33,207 bases of DNA from the NCBI GenBank assembly GCA_029240795.1, contig JARDZP010000059.1:1-33207 (forward strand). The letters run 5' to 3'. The position numbers and the translations under genes were made by a program. A model generated the notes under the pieces. That model ran no database searches. It was not told the DNA's origin and saw only the letters and a list, made by a program, of their open reading frames with translations. Below, piece by piece: positions 1-9,364 of the stretch (positions within the stretch are counted from its first letter, which is position 1; the number at the start of each line of letters is the position of its first letter). Source of the DNA: Haloplasmataceae bacterium. GTDB lineage: Bacteria > Bacillota_I > Bacilli_A > Haloplasmatales > Haloplasmataceae.

Positions 1-461
1 TAGGCAGGAACACTAATGATTTTATATCCGTTTAAGTATCCTTTTAAAATACTCGTAAATGAAACAAGCGGTATAAATAAGAGTAATGTTAAGATCGGGT
101 AATAGGTTCTTGGCTCACTTAATAAATCATTGGCTAAAAATTTAGCACTAACGAGTAAGAGTAAAATGAGAATGGAACTATTGATTAAACTGATTTTAAA
201 TGCTTTAAAGACAATGTTTTTGTTAGATGTTGTTTTTTTTATATTGTTTTCTGATACTAATTTACTGATCGCGATGGGAAATCCAAGTTGTGATAATGCG
301 ATTAAGAGATTAAATGTGGGCATGACCATCATATAAATACCGATACCTTCAGTCGTTAATACTCTCGCAATCACCATACGATTTACTAATCCAAGTACTT
401 TAACAAACATGCCTACGACTACTAAAGCGATCGTTCCTTGAATAAAAGTTTGTTTTTTCAT
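1..461 (-). CDS. SpoVB/MATE-like polysaccharide flippase (partial)
   Basis: This is the first ~153 codons of a reverse-strand gene that runs off the left edge of the window. The translation begins MKKQTFIQGTIALVVVGMF and continues with several hydrophobic segments. Around residues 25-45 it reads LVNRMVIARVLTTEGIG, which matches the N-terminus of the SpoVB/MurJ/polysaccharide-transport branch of the MATE-like flippases (lipid-linked oligosaccharide export). A good ribosome site, AAAAGGTG, lies a few bases before the ATG at 461. The gene is divergent from recJ and shares its 80-bp upstream region. The family call rests on the N-terminal pattern only; whether it is a sporulation flippase or a general polysaccharide exporter cannot be told. 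Confidence 0.75.
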   Translation of the reverse strand, partial: MKKQTFIQGTIALVVVGMFVKVLGLVNRMVIARVLTTEGIGIYMMVMPTFNLLIALSQLGFPIAISKLVSENNIKKTTSNKNIVFKAFKISLINSSILILLLLVSAKFLANDLLSEPRTYYPILTLLLFIPLVSFTSILKGYLNGYKIISVPA

Positions 462-542
462 AAATTCACCTTTTCATTTATAAGTTTTTCTTATACAATT
501 ATAATTATATAAACTTAGAATTATGATAAAAAAGGTGATAAA
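462..542. promoter_or_regulatory. divergent promoter region between flippase gene and recJ
   Basis: An AT-rich 80-bp spacer separates the two divergent starts. On the plus strand TATAAT at 500-505 lies 17 bases downstream of TTTATA (477-482), a plausible weak sigma-A promoter for recJ. The recJ ribosome site AAAAAAGGTGA follows at about 529-539. The reverse strand is similarly TATA-rich, so a second promoter for the flippase gene probably lies in the same stretch. Confidence 0.4.
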
Positions 543-2768
543 ATGCTTAAATCAAAATATAAATGGCATCTACTAGAAGAAAATGAAGTAGAAACAGAAG
601 AAGAATTAATAAATGTGTTATTAAAAAATCGAAATGTGAGTGATTCAAATCGATTTTTCCATCAAGATAACTTTTTTTATGATCCTTTTTTGTTTAATGA
701 TATGCATAAAACAATTGAAAGAATTCATTTAGCTATAAATAACAAAGAAAAGATTATGCTTTATGGTGATTATGATGTTGATGGTGTTACAGGTACCGCA
801 ATTCTTTATAAAACCTTAAAGAAGTTAAATGCTGATGTAAATTATTATATCCCAAACCGATTTACGGAAGGCTATGGTCCTAATTTGGAGAGATTTAAAA
901 ACTTTGTCGAAGACAGTTATAAACTGATTATAACAATCGATAACGGCATTACCGGAATTGAAGAAGCAATTTATCTCAAACTGAATCATGTAGATTTAAT
1001 TATTACTGATCATCATGAGTGTAAAGAAATCATTCCAGTTGCTTATTCAATCATTCATCCAAAAATTATCGATGAGAAATACCCTTTTAAGGACCTATCG
1101 GGCTGCGGTGTTGCGTTTAAACTATCTCAGGGTATACTTGGATACCTACCGATTGAATACGTTGATTTAGCCTGTTTGGGTACATACGCTGATATTGTAA
1201 GTGTATGTGACGAAAATCGTTCTATTGTAAAAATGGGATTAAAGCAGTTAAATAATACAATCCATATCGGTTTAAAAATATTAGGTGAGTTGGCTAAAGT
1301 TAAAGTCAATGATGAATTTGCCTTAGGATTTGTATATGGACCTAGATTAAACGCACCAGGGAGAATGGATTCAGGAAGTGATGCGGTAAGGTTATTAGTC
1401 ACTGAAGATTATGAAGAAGCAATGATAATCGCAACAGAGATTGAACAGATCAATAAAGATCGTAAAACGACAATCGATATTATATTAAATGAAGCTATTG
1501 AAATAATTGAGAAAAATAATTACCATAATGATCATGTACTGGTTATAGCGAAAGAAGATTGGCATGAGGGCGTACTTGGAATTGTTGCGAATAAGTTAGT
1601 AGAACTATATAATAAGCCCGTCATTGTCTTAACTGAAAATGATCATGTTTATAAAGGATCGTGCAGGACATTGGCTGATTTTCCCTTGTATGAAAATTTG
1701 TGTCAATGTAGTGATTTGTTAGAAAAATTTGGTGGTCATAAAATGGCTGCAGGAATACAAATAGCGAAAGATAAACTTGATTTACTTAGAAAAAAACTTC
1801 ATGATTTAGCGGGAACTGAATTATGTAATAGTCTTAATATTGATTGCATACCAAGTAGTAAAATTATTCATACTAATTTGACAAGTAAAATAGAAGTATT
1901 TCGTCCTTTTGGACCACTTAATGAGAAACCAAACTTTTTATTAAAAGATTATGAAATCATTAATATTTCGCAAATGGGAAATAAGAATAATCATTTACGT
2001 TTGTTGTTAAAAAAGGAAAACTTATTCTTGACTGTTGTCGCATTCAACAGAGGAGATTTATTTTATTTGTTAACTGAAAATGATATTATAGATGTCGTTG
2101 GCACCTTTGAAATTAATGAATATAATGGTAAAATAACTAATCAATTCTTTGTTCAAGATATTAAATGTAAAAGTATACAAATATTTGATTATCGTAGTAA
2201 AAAATTTAATTTTAACAATATCAAAGATTTGGATGTAATTTATTTTGATAATGATTATGGATATCAAAACGCAATTAAGTACCATAAAGCATTAAAAACA
2301 AAAAAACTGGTATTAGTTGATTTACCTGATCGTATTGAAGATTTAGTAACATTAATTAAAGAAAGTCAATTTGAAAATATGTATTTATTATTTAGGTGTG
2401 ATGACCTCTTTTCTTCAGAACATTTACTCAATAGGGAAAAAATGGGTAAGTTATATCAAGTGTTAAAAAAGTATAAAAAGGTAAAAATTAACAATGAACG
2501 ATTACAATATGATTTACAGTATCTCGGTTTTGATAAAAAATTACAAAATATAGCCATTCATGTGTTTTTTGACCTTAATTTTGTTATAATAGAGAATGAT
2601 GAAATTATTATTGTAGATAACCCTGAAAAGCGTAATTTAAATGAATCAAAGACTTTTAATCAAGTAAATGAAACAATAAAATTGAAAGAAAAGTTATTAT
2701 TATCATCAACTAAAGAATTAAAAGAATTTATTTTGAAATTATCAATGGAGGATAAAAATGAATATTGA
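543..2768 (+). CDS. recJ: single-stranded-DNA-specific exonuclease RecJ
   Basis: RecJ is the 5'-3' single-strand DNA exonuclease of recombination and mismatch or base-excision repair. The 741-residue protein carries the DHH phosphoesterase signature in order: GDYDVDG at residues 75-81, TIDNGI near 131, TDHHE near 155-159. The DHHA1 half follows with [13 protein letters not shown] and then [11 protein letters not shown]. The C-terminal ~250 residues are the divergent RecJ OB/accessory region. The length is close to that of Bacillus RecJ. The stop (TGA, 2766-2768) overlaps the apt start by 11 bases, so recJ and apt are translationally coupled. With apt, relA and dtd it forms the conserved Bacillota recJ-apt-relA-dtd cluster. 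Confidence 0.96.
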   Translation: MLKSKYKWHLLEENEVETEEELINVLLKNRNVSDSNRFFHQDNFFYDPFLFNDMHKTIERIHLAINNKEKIMLYGDYDVDGVTGTAILYKTLKKLNADVNYYIPNRFTEGYGPNLERFKNFVEDSYKLIITIDNGITGIEEAIYLKLNHVDLIITDHHECKEIIPVAYSIIHPKIIDEKYPFKDLSGCGVAFKLSQGILGYLPIEYVDLACLGTYADIVSVCDENRSIVKMGLKQLNNTIHIGLKILGELAKVKVNDEFALGFVYGPRLNAPGRMDSGSDAVRLLVTEDYEEAMIIATEIEQINKDRKTTIDIILNEAIEIIEKNNYHNDHVLVIAKEDWHEGVLGIVANKLVELYNKPVIVLTENDHVYKGSCRTLADFPLYENLCQCSDLLEKFGGHKMAAGIQIAKDKLDLLRKKLHDLAGTELCNSLNIDCIPSSKIIHTNLTSKIEVFRPFGPLNEKPNFLLKDYEIINISQMGNKNNHLRLLLKKENLFLTVVAFNRGDLFYLLTENDIIDVVGTFEINEYNGKITNQFFVQDIKCKSIQIFDYRSKKFNFNNIKDLDVIYFDNDYGYQNAIKYHKALKTKKLVLVDLPDRIEDLVTLIKESQFENMYLLFRCDDLFSSEHLLNREKMGKLYQVLKKYKKVKINNERLQYDLQYLGFDKKLQNIAIHVFFDLNFVIIENDEIIIVDNPEKRNLNESKTFNQVNETIKLKEKLLLSSTKELKEFILKLSMEDKNEY

Positions 2769-3270
2769 AAAATTTATCGCAGATGTTCCTAACTTTCCTA
2801 AGGAAGGTATCTTATTTAAAGATATAACACCATTAATGCAAAATGGTGAAGCTTTAAAATATACTATTGAACAATTCGTAGAATACGCAAAAGCAAAAAA
2901 AGCAAATGTAATTGTTGGTCCAGAAGCTAGAGGATTTTTATTTGGAACACCAGCAGCAGCAATGATGGGTGTTGGATTTGTACCAGTTAGAAAACCAGGT
3001 AAATTACCGAGAGAAACAGTTTCATTTGAATATGATTTAGAGTATGGTTCTAATACATTGTGTATTCATAAAGATGCAATTAGGCCAGGAGAAAGAATTA
3101 TTATTATGGATGATTTATTAGCTACTGGTGGAACTGTTGAAGCCGCGATTAAACTAGTTGAAAAATTAGGTGGCATTGTTGTTGGCTGTGCTTTTTTAAT
3201 CGAATTAGTTGATTTAAACGGAAAAGATAGACTTAAAGGTTACGATGTTCATTCGTTAATAAAATATTAA
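2758..3270 (+). CDS. apt: adenine phosphoribosyltransferase
   Basis: Apt makes AMP from adenine and PRPP in cytosolic purine salvage. The 170-residue protein has the type I phosphoribosyltransferase PRPP loop [16 protein letters not shown] near residues 117-132. It also has the Apt-typical N-terminus, [14 protein letters not shown], and [10 protein letters not shown] near residue 59. Length and order are standard. The ATG at 2758 lies inside the end of recJ and is preceded by AATGGAGGA at 2744-2752. There is only a short gap before relA, which is consistent with one operon linking purine salvage to (p)ppGpp metabolism. Confidence 0.97.
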   Translation: MNIEKFIADVPNFPKEGILFKDITPLMQNGEALKYTIEQFVEYAKAKKANVIVGPEARGFLFGTPAAAMMGVGFVPVRKPGKLPRETVSFEYDLEYGSNTLCIHKDAIRPGERIIIMDDLLATGGTVEAAIKLVEKLGGIVVGCAFLIELVDLNGKDRLKGYDVHSLIKY

Positions 3271-3307
3271 AAGAAAATAATACTTGATCGTAAAGGTGGT
3301 GAGTAAT

Positions 3308-5497
3308 GTGTCTGAAATATCTGTGAAGTATGATTTATTAATACAATTAGCCAAAAGTTATATAACAAGAGAAGAAAGTTTTTATGTTATTCAAAAAGCA
3401 TTTGATTATGCATTTGTGAAACACGAAAATCAGTTTCGCAAATCTGGTGAACCCTATATCATTCATCCAATTGAAGTAGCTATAGTTTTAACTTCTTTAA
3501 GTGCAGGTCCTACTACAATAGCAGCAGGATTACTTCACGATGTTATTGAAGATACAGGTGTATCACTAGAAGTATTAACTCAAGAATTTGGTAAAGAAAT
3601 TGCCACCTTAGTAGATGGTGTCTCTAAACTGGGACAATTGAAATTTATTTCAAAAGAACAAGCTCTTGCCCAAAATCATCAAAAAATGTTTTTAGCGATG
3701 GCTAAAGACATTCGCGTAATTATTATTAAATTAGCTGATCGATTACATAATATGCGAACTTTAAAATATATGGCTAGAGATCGCCAAATTGCGATTTCAA
3801 AAGAAACGTTGGAAATATTTGTGCCAATTGCGCATCGTTTAGGTATGTATCGTTTAAAATCTGAGTTAGAAGATCGTTGTTTAAGATTTATTGACCCAGA
3901 TGAATATTATTATGTAGCTAGTTTAATAAATGATAAGCAAAAAGAACGTGAAAAAGATATAGCAAGTATGATTAATGATTTATCGACCTTATTACAAGAT
4001 TTTCATATTAAGTATGATATAAAAGGTAGAATAAAAAATATCTATAGTGTACATAAAAAAATGCGTGAAAAAGGCAAAGAATTCTCGGAAATATTTGATT
4101 TATTAGCGATTCGTCTGATTGTTGATGATGTCGTTACTTGTTATCATGTTTTAGGGCTTATTCATGCAAATTGGAAGCCAATCCCTAAACGCTTTAAAGA
4201 TTATATCGCTATGCCAAAGCCTAATATGTATCAATCATTACATACAACGATTATTGGCTCAAACGGGAAAATCTTTGAAGTCCAAATCCGTACAGAAGAT
4301 ATGGATCAAGTTGCTGAATTAGGGGTAGCTGCACACTGGGCATATAAAGAAAATCGTAATAATACAACTGAACAAGAACAAATTGAAATTCAAAAAAAAT
4401 TAAAATGGTATCAACAAATGGTTGAATACTCAGAAAATAACGCAGAAGAACTAGTTGAATTATTAAAAGATGATGTTTTTACCGCTAATGTATATGTCTT
4501 TACACCAAATGGAGATGTTTTAGATTTCCCAGCTGGTTCCACTCCTTTGGACTTTGCTTATCGGATTCATAGTGAGATTGGTAATAAAACAGTTGGAGCT
4601 ATTGTTAATGGTAAAATTGTACCACTTTCCTATGAACTTAAAACGGGTGATGTTATTGAAATAAAAACTTCAAAACAATCATTTGGTCCTAGTGAAGATT
4701 GGATAAAAATTGTTAAAACTGCTCATGCTAAAGGAAAAATAAAACAATACTTTAATAAACAAAATCGAACTTATTTCGTAGATTTAGGAAAAGAAATGAT
4801 TCTTAAGTCTTTAGAAGGTAAGGTAAATGATATTGTTGGATTTGTTAGCGATGATAAATTTATCAAGAAATTTTCAAAACAAGGAATTAATAATTTAGAA
4901 GAATTATTGTATTCAGTTGGTAAAAAATTGATATCCATTCAAACTATTATTCAAAAAGTTGATAATAACGATACAGGATTTGATGACAAAAGCATTTTGG
5001 AATTCTTTACTGAAGAAAAAGTTAATGAACGTATTAAACAACATAGAGCTTCTGATACGGGTATTTATGTTGAGGGACTAGATAATCCACAAATCAAAAT
5101 TTCTAAATGTTGTAACCCAATTCCAGGTGATGTAATCACTGGTTATGTTACAAAAGGAAAAGGAATTACAGTTCATCAAGTAGAATGTAAAAATGTAACT
5201 GATTCTGAAAAAGAACGTGTCATCAGTGTATATTGGTCTGAGTCTACCGCAGGTAAGAAATATGAAGTAGATTTAAAGATAACATCTTTTGATCGTAATA
5301 ATTTACTTACTGATATCATTAATACAATTAATTCGTTGAATGTCAATTTAATTGCTGTTTCAGCAAATTTAAATACGTCACATATTGCGACTGTTAAAAT
5401 AAAAATTATGATTGAAAATGCATCAAAACTAAATAATTTAGTAGTTAATGTGAAAAAAGTAAAAGAAGTTTATTCAGTTGAACGGATTTTTAAGTAG
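3308..5497 (+). CDS. relA: bifunctional (p)ppGpp synthetase/hydrolase, Rel family
   Basis: This is a long Rel enzyme controlling the stringent response. The N-terminal HD hydrolase shows [20 protein letters not shown] and [13 protein letters not shown]. The synthetase domain shows [10 protein letters not shown] and [10 protein letters not shown] followed by [13 protein letters not shown] domain begins at [19 protein letters not shown], a Cys-containing conserved segment includes [10 protein letters not shown], and an ACT domain fills the last ~75 residues. Because the hydrolase motifs are intact it should be bifunctional. An upstream TTG at 3284 is in frame, but the ribosome site AAAGGTGG (3292-3299) points to GTG at 3308, giving about 729 residues. 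Its stop codon overlaps the ribosome site of dtd. Confidence 0.95.
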   Translation: MSEISVKYDLLIQLAKSYITREESFYVIQKAFDYAFVKHENQFRKSGEPYIIHPIEVAIVLTSLSAGPTTIAAGLLHDVIEDTGVSLEVLTQEFGKEIATLVDGVSKLGQLKFISKEQALAQNHQKMFLAMAKDIRVIIIKLADRLHNMRTLKYMARDRQIAISKETLEIFVPIAHRLGMYRLKSELEDRCLRFIDPDEYYYVASLINDKQKEREKDIASMINDLSTLLQDFHIKYDIKGRIKNIYSVHKKMREKGKEFSEIFDLLAIRLIVDDVVTCYHVLGLIHANWKPIPKRFKDYIAMPKPNMYQSLHTTIIGSNGKIFEVQIRTEDMDQVAELGVAAHWAYKENRNNTTEQEQIEIQKKLKWYQQMVEYSENNAEELVELLKDDVFTANVYVFTPNGDVLDFPAGSTPLDFAYRIHSEIGNKTVGAIVNGKIVPLSYELKTGDVIEIKTSKQSFGPSEDWIKIVKTAHAKGKIKQYFNKQNRTYFVDLGKEMILKSLEGKVNDIVGFVSDDKFIKKFSKQGINNLEELLYSVGKKLISIQTIIQKVDNNDTGFDDKSILEFFTEEKVNERIKQHRASDTGIYVEGLDNPQIKISKCCNPIPGDVITGYVTKGKGITVHQVECKNVTDSEKERVISVYWSESTAGKKYEVDLKITSFDRNNLLTDIINTINSLNVNLIAVSANLNTSHIATVKIKIMIENASKLNNLVVNVKKVKEVYSVERIFK

Positions 5498-5505
5498 GTG
5501 TAATC

Positions 5506-5955
5506 GTGAAAGTAGTAGTTCAAAGAGCTAAAAATGCACAAGTAGTTGTTAATAATGATGTTGTAGGCAAAATCGATTTAGGTTATTTGCTTCTTGTTGG
5601 TTTTACTCATAATGATCAAAGTGAGGATATAAAATATTGTGCTAAAAAGGTAGCCAATTTACGTGTATTTGAAGATGAATTTCACAAAATGAACTTGTCA
5701 TTAAATGATGTTCATGGTAAAATACTTTCTATTTCACAATTTACCCTCTACGGTAACACTGAAAAAGGAAACCGTCCTAGTTTTATTGATGCAGCAAGAC
5801 CAGAACAAGCAACAGCACTTTACAATGAATTTAATGAGGAATTAAGAAAAGTACACAATTTAGAAGTTCAAACAGGGATCTTTGGCGCTGATATGAAAGT
5901 ATCTTTTACAAATGATGGTCCTGTAACAATAATAATAGATTCTAATAATAGATAA
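5506..5955 (+). CDS. dtd: D-aminoacyl-tRNA deacylase (intact dtd, head of the fragment array)
   Basis: DTD hydrolyses D-aminoacyl-tRNAs as a translation proofreading step. The 149-residue protein is full length and has both active-site motifs: SQFTLYG near residues 77-83 and NDGPVT near 138-143. It starts at GTG 5506, with TAGGTG overlapping the relA stop as ribosome site. It is the only complete copy in the window. The segment 5740-5955, from the Phe of SQFTLYG to the stop, is what recurs as truncated fragments across the next 26 kb. If those fragments mark integration events, the 3' half of this gene is a replacement end brought by the most recent insertion. Its tail is most like the nearest long fragment at 8047: the two share a ~56-base identical run and the synonymous codons CGT CCT. 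Confidence 0.96.
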   Translation: MKVVVQRAKNAQVVVNNDVVGKIDLGYLLLVGFTHNDQSEDIKYCAKKVANLRVFEDEFHKMNLSLNDVHGKILSISQFTLYGNTEKGNRPSFIDAARPEQATALYNEFNEELRKVHNLEVQTGIFGADMKVSFTNDGPVTIIIDSNNR

Positions 5956-5958
5956 TTC

Positions 5959-5996
5959 AAGAGGAACTTACATTAAAAATATGTTAGTTCCTCTTT
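5959..5996 (+). terminator. dtd terminator, founder of the AAGAGGAACT hairpin type
   Basis: AAGAGGAACT at 5959-5968 pairs with AGTTCCTCTT at 5985-5994, and the inner ACAT/ATGT extends the stem. The hairpin is followed by a T-rich run. The same hairpin recurs after other dtd fragments (17457, 19428, 27103) and as degraded halves (8210, 20701, 25930, 28625), so it belongs to the repeated unit. Confidence 0.85.
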
Positions 5997-6008
5997 AATA
6001 TTTTATAA

Positions 6009-6036
6009 TTCTGACTTATAATTAAATTAGTATAAT
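6009..6036 (+). promoter_or_regulatory. candidate promoter in the post-tail block
   Basis: TTCTGA at 6009-6014 and TATAAT at 6031-6036 are 16 bases apart. The surrounding AT-rich block (CTTATAATTAAATTAG) resembles the DNA after the terminators at 8243, 17505, 19475 and 28655. The repeated unit therefore seems to carry a promoter for the gene behind it. Confidence 0.45.
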
Positions 6037-6058
6037 GTAGATACTTTTGGAGGAGTTT

Positions 6059-6631
6059 ATGGAAAAAATTTTACCAATTATCTTTTTAGTTTTAATTATT
6101 GCTTATATTATTTTTATATTTAGCCGTTATCGTCGATGTCCTGCAGATAAACTTATGGTTATTTATGGTAGAGTAGGAAATGACAAGAATGGTGAACCTC
6201 GAAGTTATGTATGTATTCATGGAGGTGCAGCTTTTATATGGCCAATCATTCAGAGATATGAATATTTAGATCTCAATCCCATTAAGGTAGAAATAAATTT
6301 AAATACATTAACAAAGGATAATATTTCTATTGATATAGAAGCAAGACTTTCTATTGGTATATCAGTTGAAGAGGGAATTAGGGATAATGCTGTAGAACGT
6401 TTACTTGGCCTTAAACTGGAACATATTCATGATTTGACGAAAGATATTTTAATAGGTATTTTACGTTTACTGGTAAATAATAAGGATGCTGTAATTATAA
6501 ACTTAAACAGTGATGAATTTCTAACAGAGTTTGTTAATAAAGCTAATAATGAAGTAAATAAAATAGGCATAAATCTAATAAGCATTAATCTTAATCGAAT
6601 AAGTACATTGGGTGGAGTTTCAGAGAAATAA
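6059..6631 (+). CDS. truncated flotillin-like SPFH protein
   Basis: Flotillins are membrane scaffold proteins of bacterial functional microdomains. This 190-residue product has an N-terminal hairpin/TM segment (about residues 4-24), then YRRCPADKLMVIYGRVG and CIHGGAAFIWPIIQ. It continues through the SPFH/PHB domain to AVERLLGLKLEHIHDLTKDI. All of this matches the FloT/flotillin N-terminal half. Real flotillins continue for ~300 more residues with Glu-Ala-rich coiled coils; here the frame ends soon after the PHB domain. ATG 6059 is chosen because GGAGGAG (6049-6055) directly precedes it; an upstream TTG overlaps that ribosome site. It is probably a degraded or minimal cassette gene. Confidence 0.75.
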   Translation: MEKILPIIFLVLIIAYIIFIFSRYRRCPADKLMVIYGRVGNDKNGEPRSYVCIHGGAAFIWPIIQRYEYLDLNPIKVEINLNTLTKDNISIDIEARLSIGISVEEGIRDNAVERLLGLKLEHIHDLTKDILIGILRLLVNNKDAVIINLNSDEFLTEFVNKANNEVNKIGINLISINLNRISTLGGVSEK

Positions 6632-6913
6632 GATCTAGTCAACATAACCGGTAATTAATTGGTTGATAGTAAGATTAATTAAATTGAATTGGTTAAAAAC
6701 AAAATAACTTTTTATTTAAATAAAACGCCCAATATAAATGTTATGATTAAATGTATTGGTTATATCGACTATGTGGTGTCTTTGGTGCGATGATTGATGT
6801 GTCATTAGTTAATGACGGGCCTGTGACGATTATTATTGAGAGTCAAAATAAATAAAAATTGATATGAATATATCCACGTAGACAATAAATAATTAATTTA
6901 CCAAGGAGACTAT
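6632..6913 (+). other. intergenic stretch with ghost junction
   Basis: This spacer lies between the flotillin fragment and the next gene. Apart from the dtd remnant at 6775-6855 I see no coding or structured element. No junction motif precedes the remnant. Confidence 0.5.
6775..6855 (+). repeat. dtd: dtd 3' remnant (last 26 codons), AMMDV-type lineage
   Basis: In frame this encodes [18 protein letters not shown] and ends ESQNK-stop, the C-terminal tip of a DTD protein. It differs clearly from the local intact gene ([15 protein letters not shown]), so it derives from a diverged dtd rather than from local duplication. The 5' two thirds of the usual fragment and the upstream junction motif are missing. 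Confidence 0.85.
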
Positions 6914-7396
6914 ATGTTTAAAAAGATTAAAAACAAAAAAATATTCTCAATTTTTATTCTTGTAGCTTTAACCTGGAATGTTTTAATGCGTTTTACAGAA
7001 TCTCAACCCTTGGGATGGATGTTCTTTGGAACTTGGTTTTTAATTCCTGGCTTGATAGGAATCTATTTTAGAATTGATTTTGATATCTCGAAAAAATTTA
7101 TAACTGAAGGAGAACTAGTTTCATTAGAAAAAGTTATTGATGATAATGGAACTTCATATAGACCAATTTATAAGTATATTTACAATAATGAGGAAAGATC
7201 TTACTTAAGCCCTGCTAGTTCATTTTTTTTTAAGAAAACAAAAAAAGTTGGAGACAAAGAAGTAATATTAATTCTTATAAAAAATCCAAAAAGAGTAAGA
7301 ATGAAAAGATATTTATTGTTAGAATACTGTATATATATTTTCCTGTTTATATTTGGATTATTTTTTATAATGAAAAGCCTAAATATGATGGGGTAG
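6914..7396 (+). CDS. membrane protein with DUF3592-like domain
   Basis: The 160-residue protein has two N-terminal hydrophobic segments (about residues 10-22 and 32-52), a soluble ~65-residue middle, and a C-terminal TM segment (about 135-155). The middle reads TEGELVSLEKVIDDNGTSYRPIYKYIYNNE and later KVGDKEVILILIKNPKRV. This is the layout of DUF3592 proteins, in which a small beta domain lies between membrane helices. Function unknown. ATG 6914 follows CCAAGGAGA. It sits just downstream of a dtd remnant and upstream of a broken membrane gene. Confidence 0.65.
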   Translation: MFKKIKNKKIFSIFILVALTWNVLMRFTESQPLGWMFFGTWFLIPGLIGIYFRIDFDISKKFITEGELVSLEKVIDDNGTSYRPIYKYIYNNEERSYLSPASSFFFKKTKKVGDKEVILILIKNPKRVRMKRYLLLEYCIYIFLFIFGLFFIMKSLNMMG

Positions 7397-7414
7397 TTTA
7401 AGGAAGAGCTTATT

Positions 7415-7864
7415 ATGAATAGAAAAGTACTTGCTGAGAAGACAATGAATTTTGTGATTCTTGAAACTGTCGGAATGATTGTTTGTTTAGGTTTTGGCTT
7501 ATTAATGTTATACTTATACATAGTAGATGGCGGGCGATAGTGTAAGTTTAATACTTTCGATAACTTTTTATATCTTTTTCATAATAGCAACATATTTACT
7601 TTTAAAACTCTATTAAAACCAAAAGTTTTATTAGAATATGATTTTAATGGAGTATATTTAAAACACAAAAAAGATTTGTTTATTTCCTTTAAGGATACAT
7701 CTCAAGTGCATGGCTCATCTGCAAAAACTAGATATAAAACATATAAATTTGGAACTTTATTCATAAACACTAAAGATAAAGTATATCATATTGGTATTAT
7801 TAAGGATGTGAAAAGTGTTGAAAAGGTTATTATGACTTTTTCTAATATTAAACGAAATCGGTAG
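7415..7864 (+). pseudogene. broken small membrane gene with PH-like C-terminal domain
   Basis: ATG 7415 opens a 41-codon segment with one TM helix (VGMIVCLGFGLLMLYLYIV) that stops at TAG 7538-7540. A second hydrophobic stretch continues in another frame (about 7541-7610: ILSITFYIFFIIATYLLL). The original frame then resumes with KPKVLLEYDFNGVYL and ends at 7864. The whole reads as a two-TM protein followed by a ~75-residue bacterial PH-like domain (ISFKDTSQVHG, TYKFGTLFINTKD), disrupted by two compensating frameshifts. No single frame encodes it, so it is probably decayed. Confidence 0.6.
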
Positions 7865-8027
7865 ATAAAAGAGTGTAAGTCTGGCTTTAACTTCAAAACT
7901 ATAACTTCAATTTATGGAGAAAAATTCAATATGTTTATAAATAATGATCAGTGAAGAAAATACGGTAATTTTATATTTTAAAAAGGGGATAAGTGCAATA
8001 TATTAAAGTCATAAATTTATCTATTCT

Positions 8028-8206
8028 TGTCCCTTAACAATCACACTTCACCCTCTATGGTAACACTGAAAAAGGAAACCGTCCTAGTTTTATTGATGCA
8101 GCAAGACCAGAACAAGTAACTGAACTTTACGATCAATTTAACGATGAACTAAGAAAAACCCACAACCTAGAAGTTCAAACAGGGATCTTTGGCGCTGATA
8201 TGAAAG
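8028..8206 (+). repeat. dtd: junction motif plus dtd 3' fragment (3'-truncated)
   Basis: The motif TGTCCCTTAACAATCACAC (8028-8046) is directly followed by dtd sequence from TTC at 8047, reading [15 protein letters not shown] and on to GIFGADMK. The final ~16 codons (after position 8206) are deleted and replaced by a terminator remnant. For its first ~56 bases after GGT it is identical to the intact dtd at 5755 onward, the closest match in the array. It is in frame but lacks a start codon, the Ser-Gln of the active site, and the NDGPVT motif. Confidence 0.92.
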
Positions 8207-8243
8207 CTAACATAAAATATGTTAATTCCTCTTTTATATTTTA
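8207..8243 (+). terminator. partial dtd-type terminator
   Basis: CTAACAT and ATATGTTA form a small hairpin followed by ATTCCTCTTTT, the right arm of the dtd terminator without its AAGAGGAACT left arm. It marks a deletion across the end of this fragment. Confidence 0.5.
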
Positions 8244-8293
8244 AATTTATGATTTATAATTGATATAAGCTTGGATATTATAGGGGTAAGAGT

Positions 8294-9364
8294 ATGAGAA
8301 CACTGTTAATTTTTATAAGGATTAAATTGAATATTATTATTGAAATGATTATAAACAAATATCGTAAGCATTGCCCCGTTTGTAAAGAGGGGTTATTAAA
8401 TGTCTATAATTTTTATGTTAATCGATCTTTTTATTGCCCTCATTGTGATGCACATTATTATCAAGAAAAAAGAAAGTTAAAAACTTTGCCGGAGAAAATA
8501 AAATTAGATCGACAATTTAGAATTGTTTTATATAAGTTTTGTGGTTATACCGAAGGCTTTTGGGATACAGGAACGGATTTTACTCCCCGATGGATTCAAA
8601 AATTGTTATATAAACAAAATAAAACAATTGAAAGAATAGAATTTTATCAATATACCATCAGGGATTCTAAAGGTATAGTAAAGAATTGGATTTATTCCTT
8701 CCCGAAAATTTATCATAACATTGATTTTATCGGGAAAGAATTTGTAACTCAGCTCCAAAGTTATCAGTTTAAAACTGATTTATTTTCTAATCTTTATATT
8801 AAATTTACACCTTTAATTCCTGAAGGTGATATCAAAACTAATCGGATGGATGATCATAATTTGGAAGTTGAATATGGTTTACTACCTAATACAGTTAATG
8901 AATTGAACTATCGAGAATTAGAACTAAAAATTAAAGAAATGACTCTATTAGTACTTAAAGAGTTATTTAAACATAATGATGAACAAATAAAAATTATATT
9001 TAATCTTGAAGAGAAAAATAAAGTCATAGAGACTCAGGTAGAAAGAGTTATTTATATTAATCAAGAAGATAATGTAGAAAAATTAACTCTAAGTTATGAA
9101 CCGACTTTTGGTGATGAATTAAATGTATTTCTTAAATATACAAATAATGCTGAGAATATCAGTTTCGAACTTATCTATTATCATTTATTTTCTTTAACTG
9201 ATTTAAATTTAATTGATAAGATATTTATTGAAGATGGTATAATAATTATCGAACCAAAGAATAAGGATATTATTAGTAAAGAGAAAGACGGTATGAGTTA
9301 TTACTTTTTCTATCGACGTTTTTCAATTGAATCATATATTCGATCTAAAAAACATTATCAATGA
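8294..9364 (+). CDS. uncharacterised zinc-ribbon protein
   Basis: A 356-residue protein of unknown function. Near the N-terminus (about residues 28-51) it has CPVC and, 20 residues later, CPHC, a four-cysteine zinc-ribbon pattern. Then comes a long soluble region rich in Tyr, Glu and Lys, with repeated strand-like stretches (YRELELKIKEMTLLVLKELF, LTLSYEPTFGDELNVFLKY). The first ~20 residues are hydrophobic but interrupted by charges. ATG 8294 follows AGGGGT; ATG 8345 is an alternative that would keep the ribbon. It is the sole cargo between the tails at 8047 and 9480. Confidence 0.6.
   Translation: MRTLLIFIRIKLNIIIEMIINKYRKHCPVCKEGLLNVYNFYVNRSFYCPHCDAHYYQEKRKLKTLPEKIKLDRQFRIVLYKFCGYTEGFWDTGTDFTPRWIQKLLYKQNKTIERIEFYQYTIRDSKGIVKNWIYSFPKIYHNIDFIGKEFVTQLQSYQFKTDLFSNLYIKFTPLIPEGDIKTNRMDDHNLEVEYGLLPNTVNELNYRELELKIKEMTLLVLKELFKHNDEQIKIIFNLEEKNKVIETQVERVIYINQEDNVEKLTLSYEPTFGDELNVFLKYTNNAENISFELIYYHLFSLTDLNLIDKIFIEDGIIIIEPKNKDIISKEKDGMSYYFFYRRFSIESYIRSKKHYQ

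Larger units (their letters stand above)
7865..8293 (+). other. intergenic stretch holding junction and dtd tail
   Basis: The segment 7865-8026 shows no convincing gene. The junction motif, dtd fragment and half terminator fill 8028-8243. An AT-rich block with a TATAAT-like element (about 8243-8275) leads to the next gene. Confidence 0.5.

Noticed and set aside
1127-1402. Reverse-strand frame inside recJ
   Set aside because: Lies entirely within the conserved DHH domain coding sequence; shadow frame.
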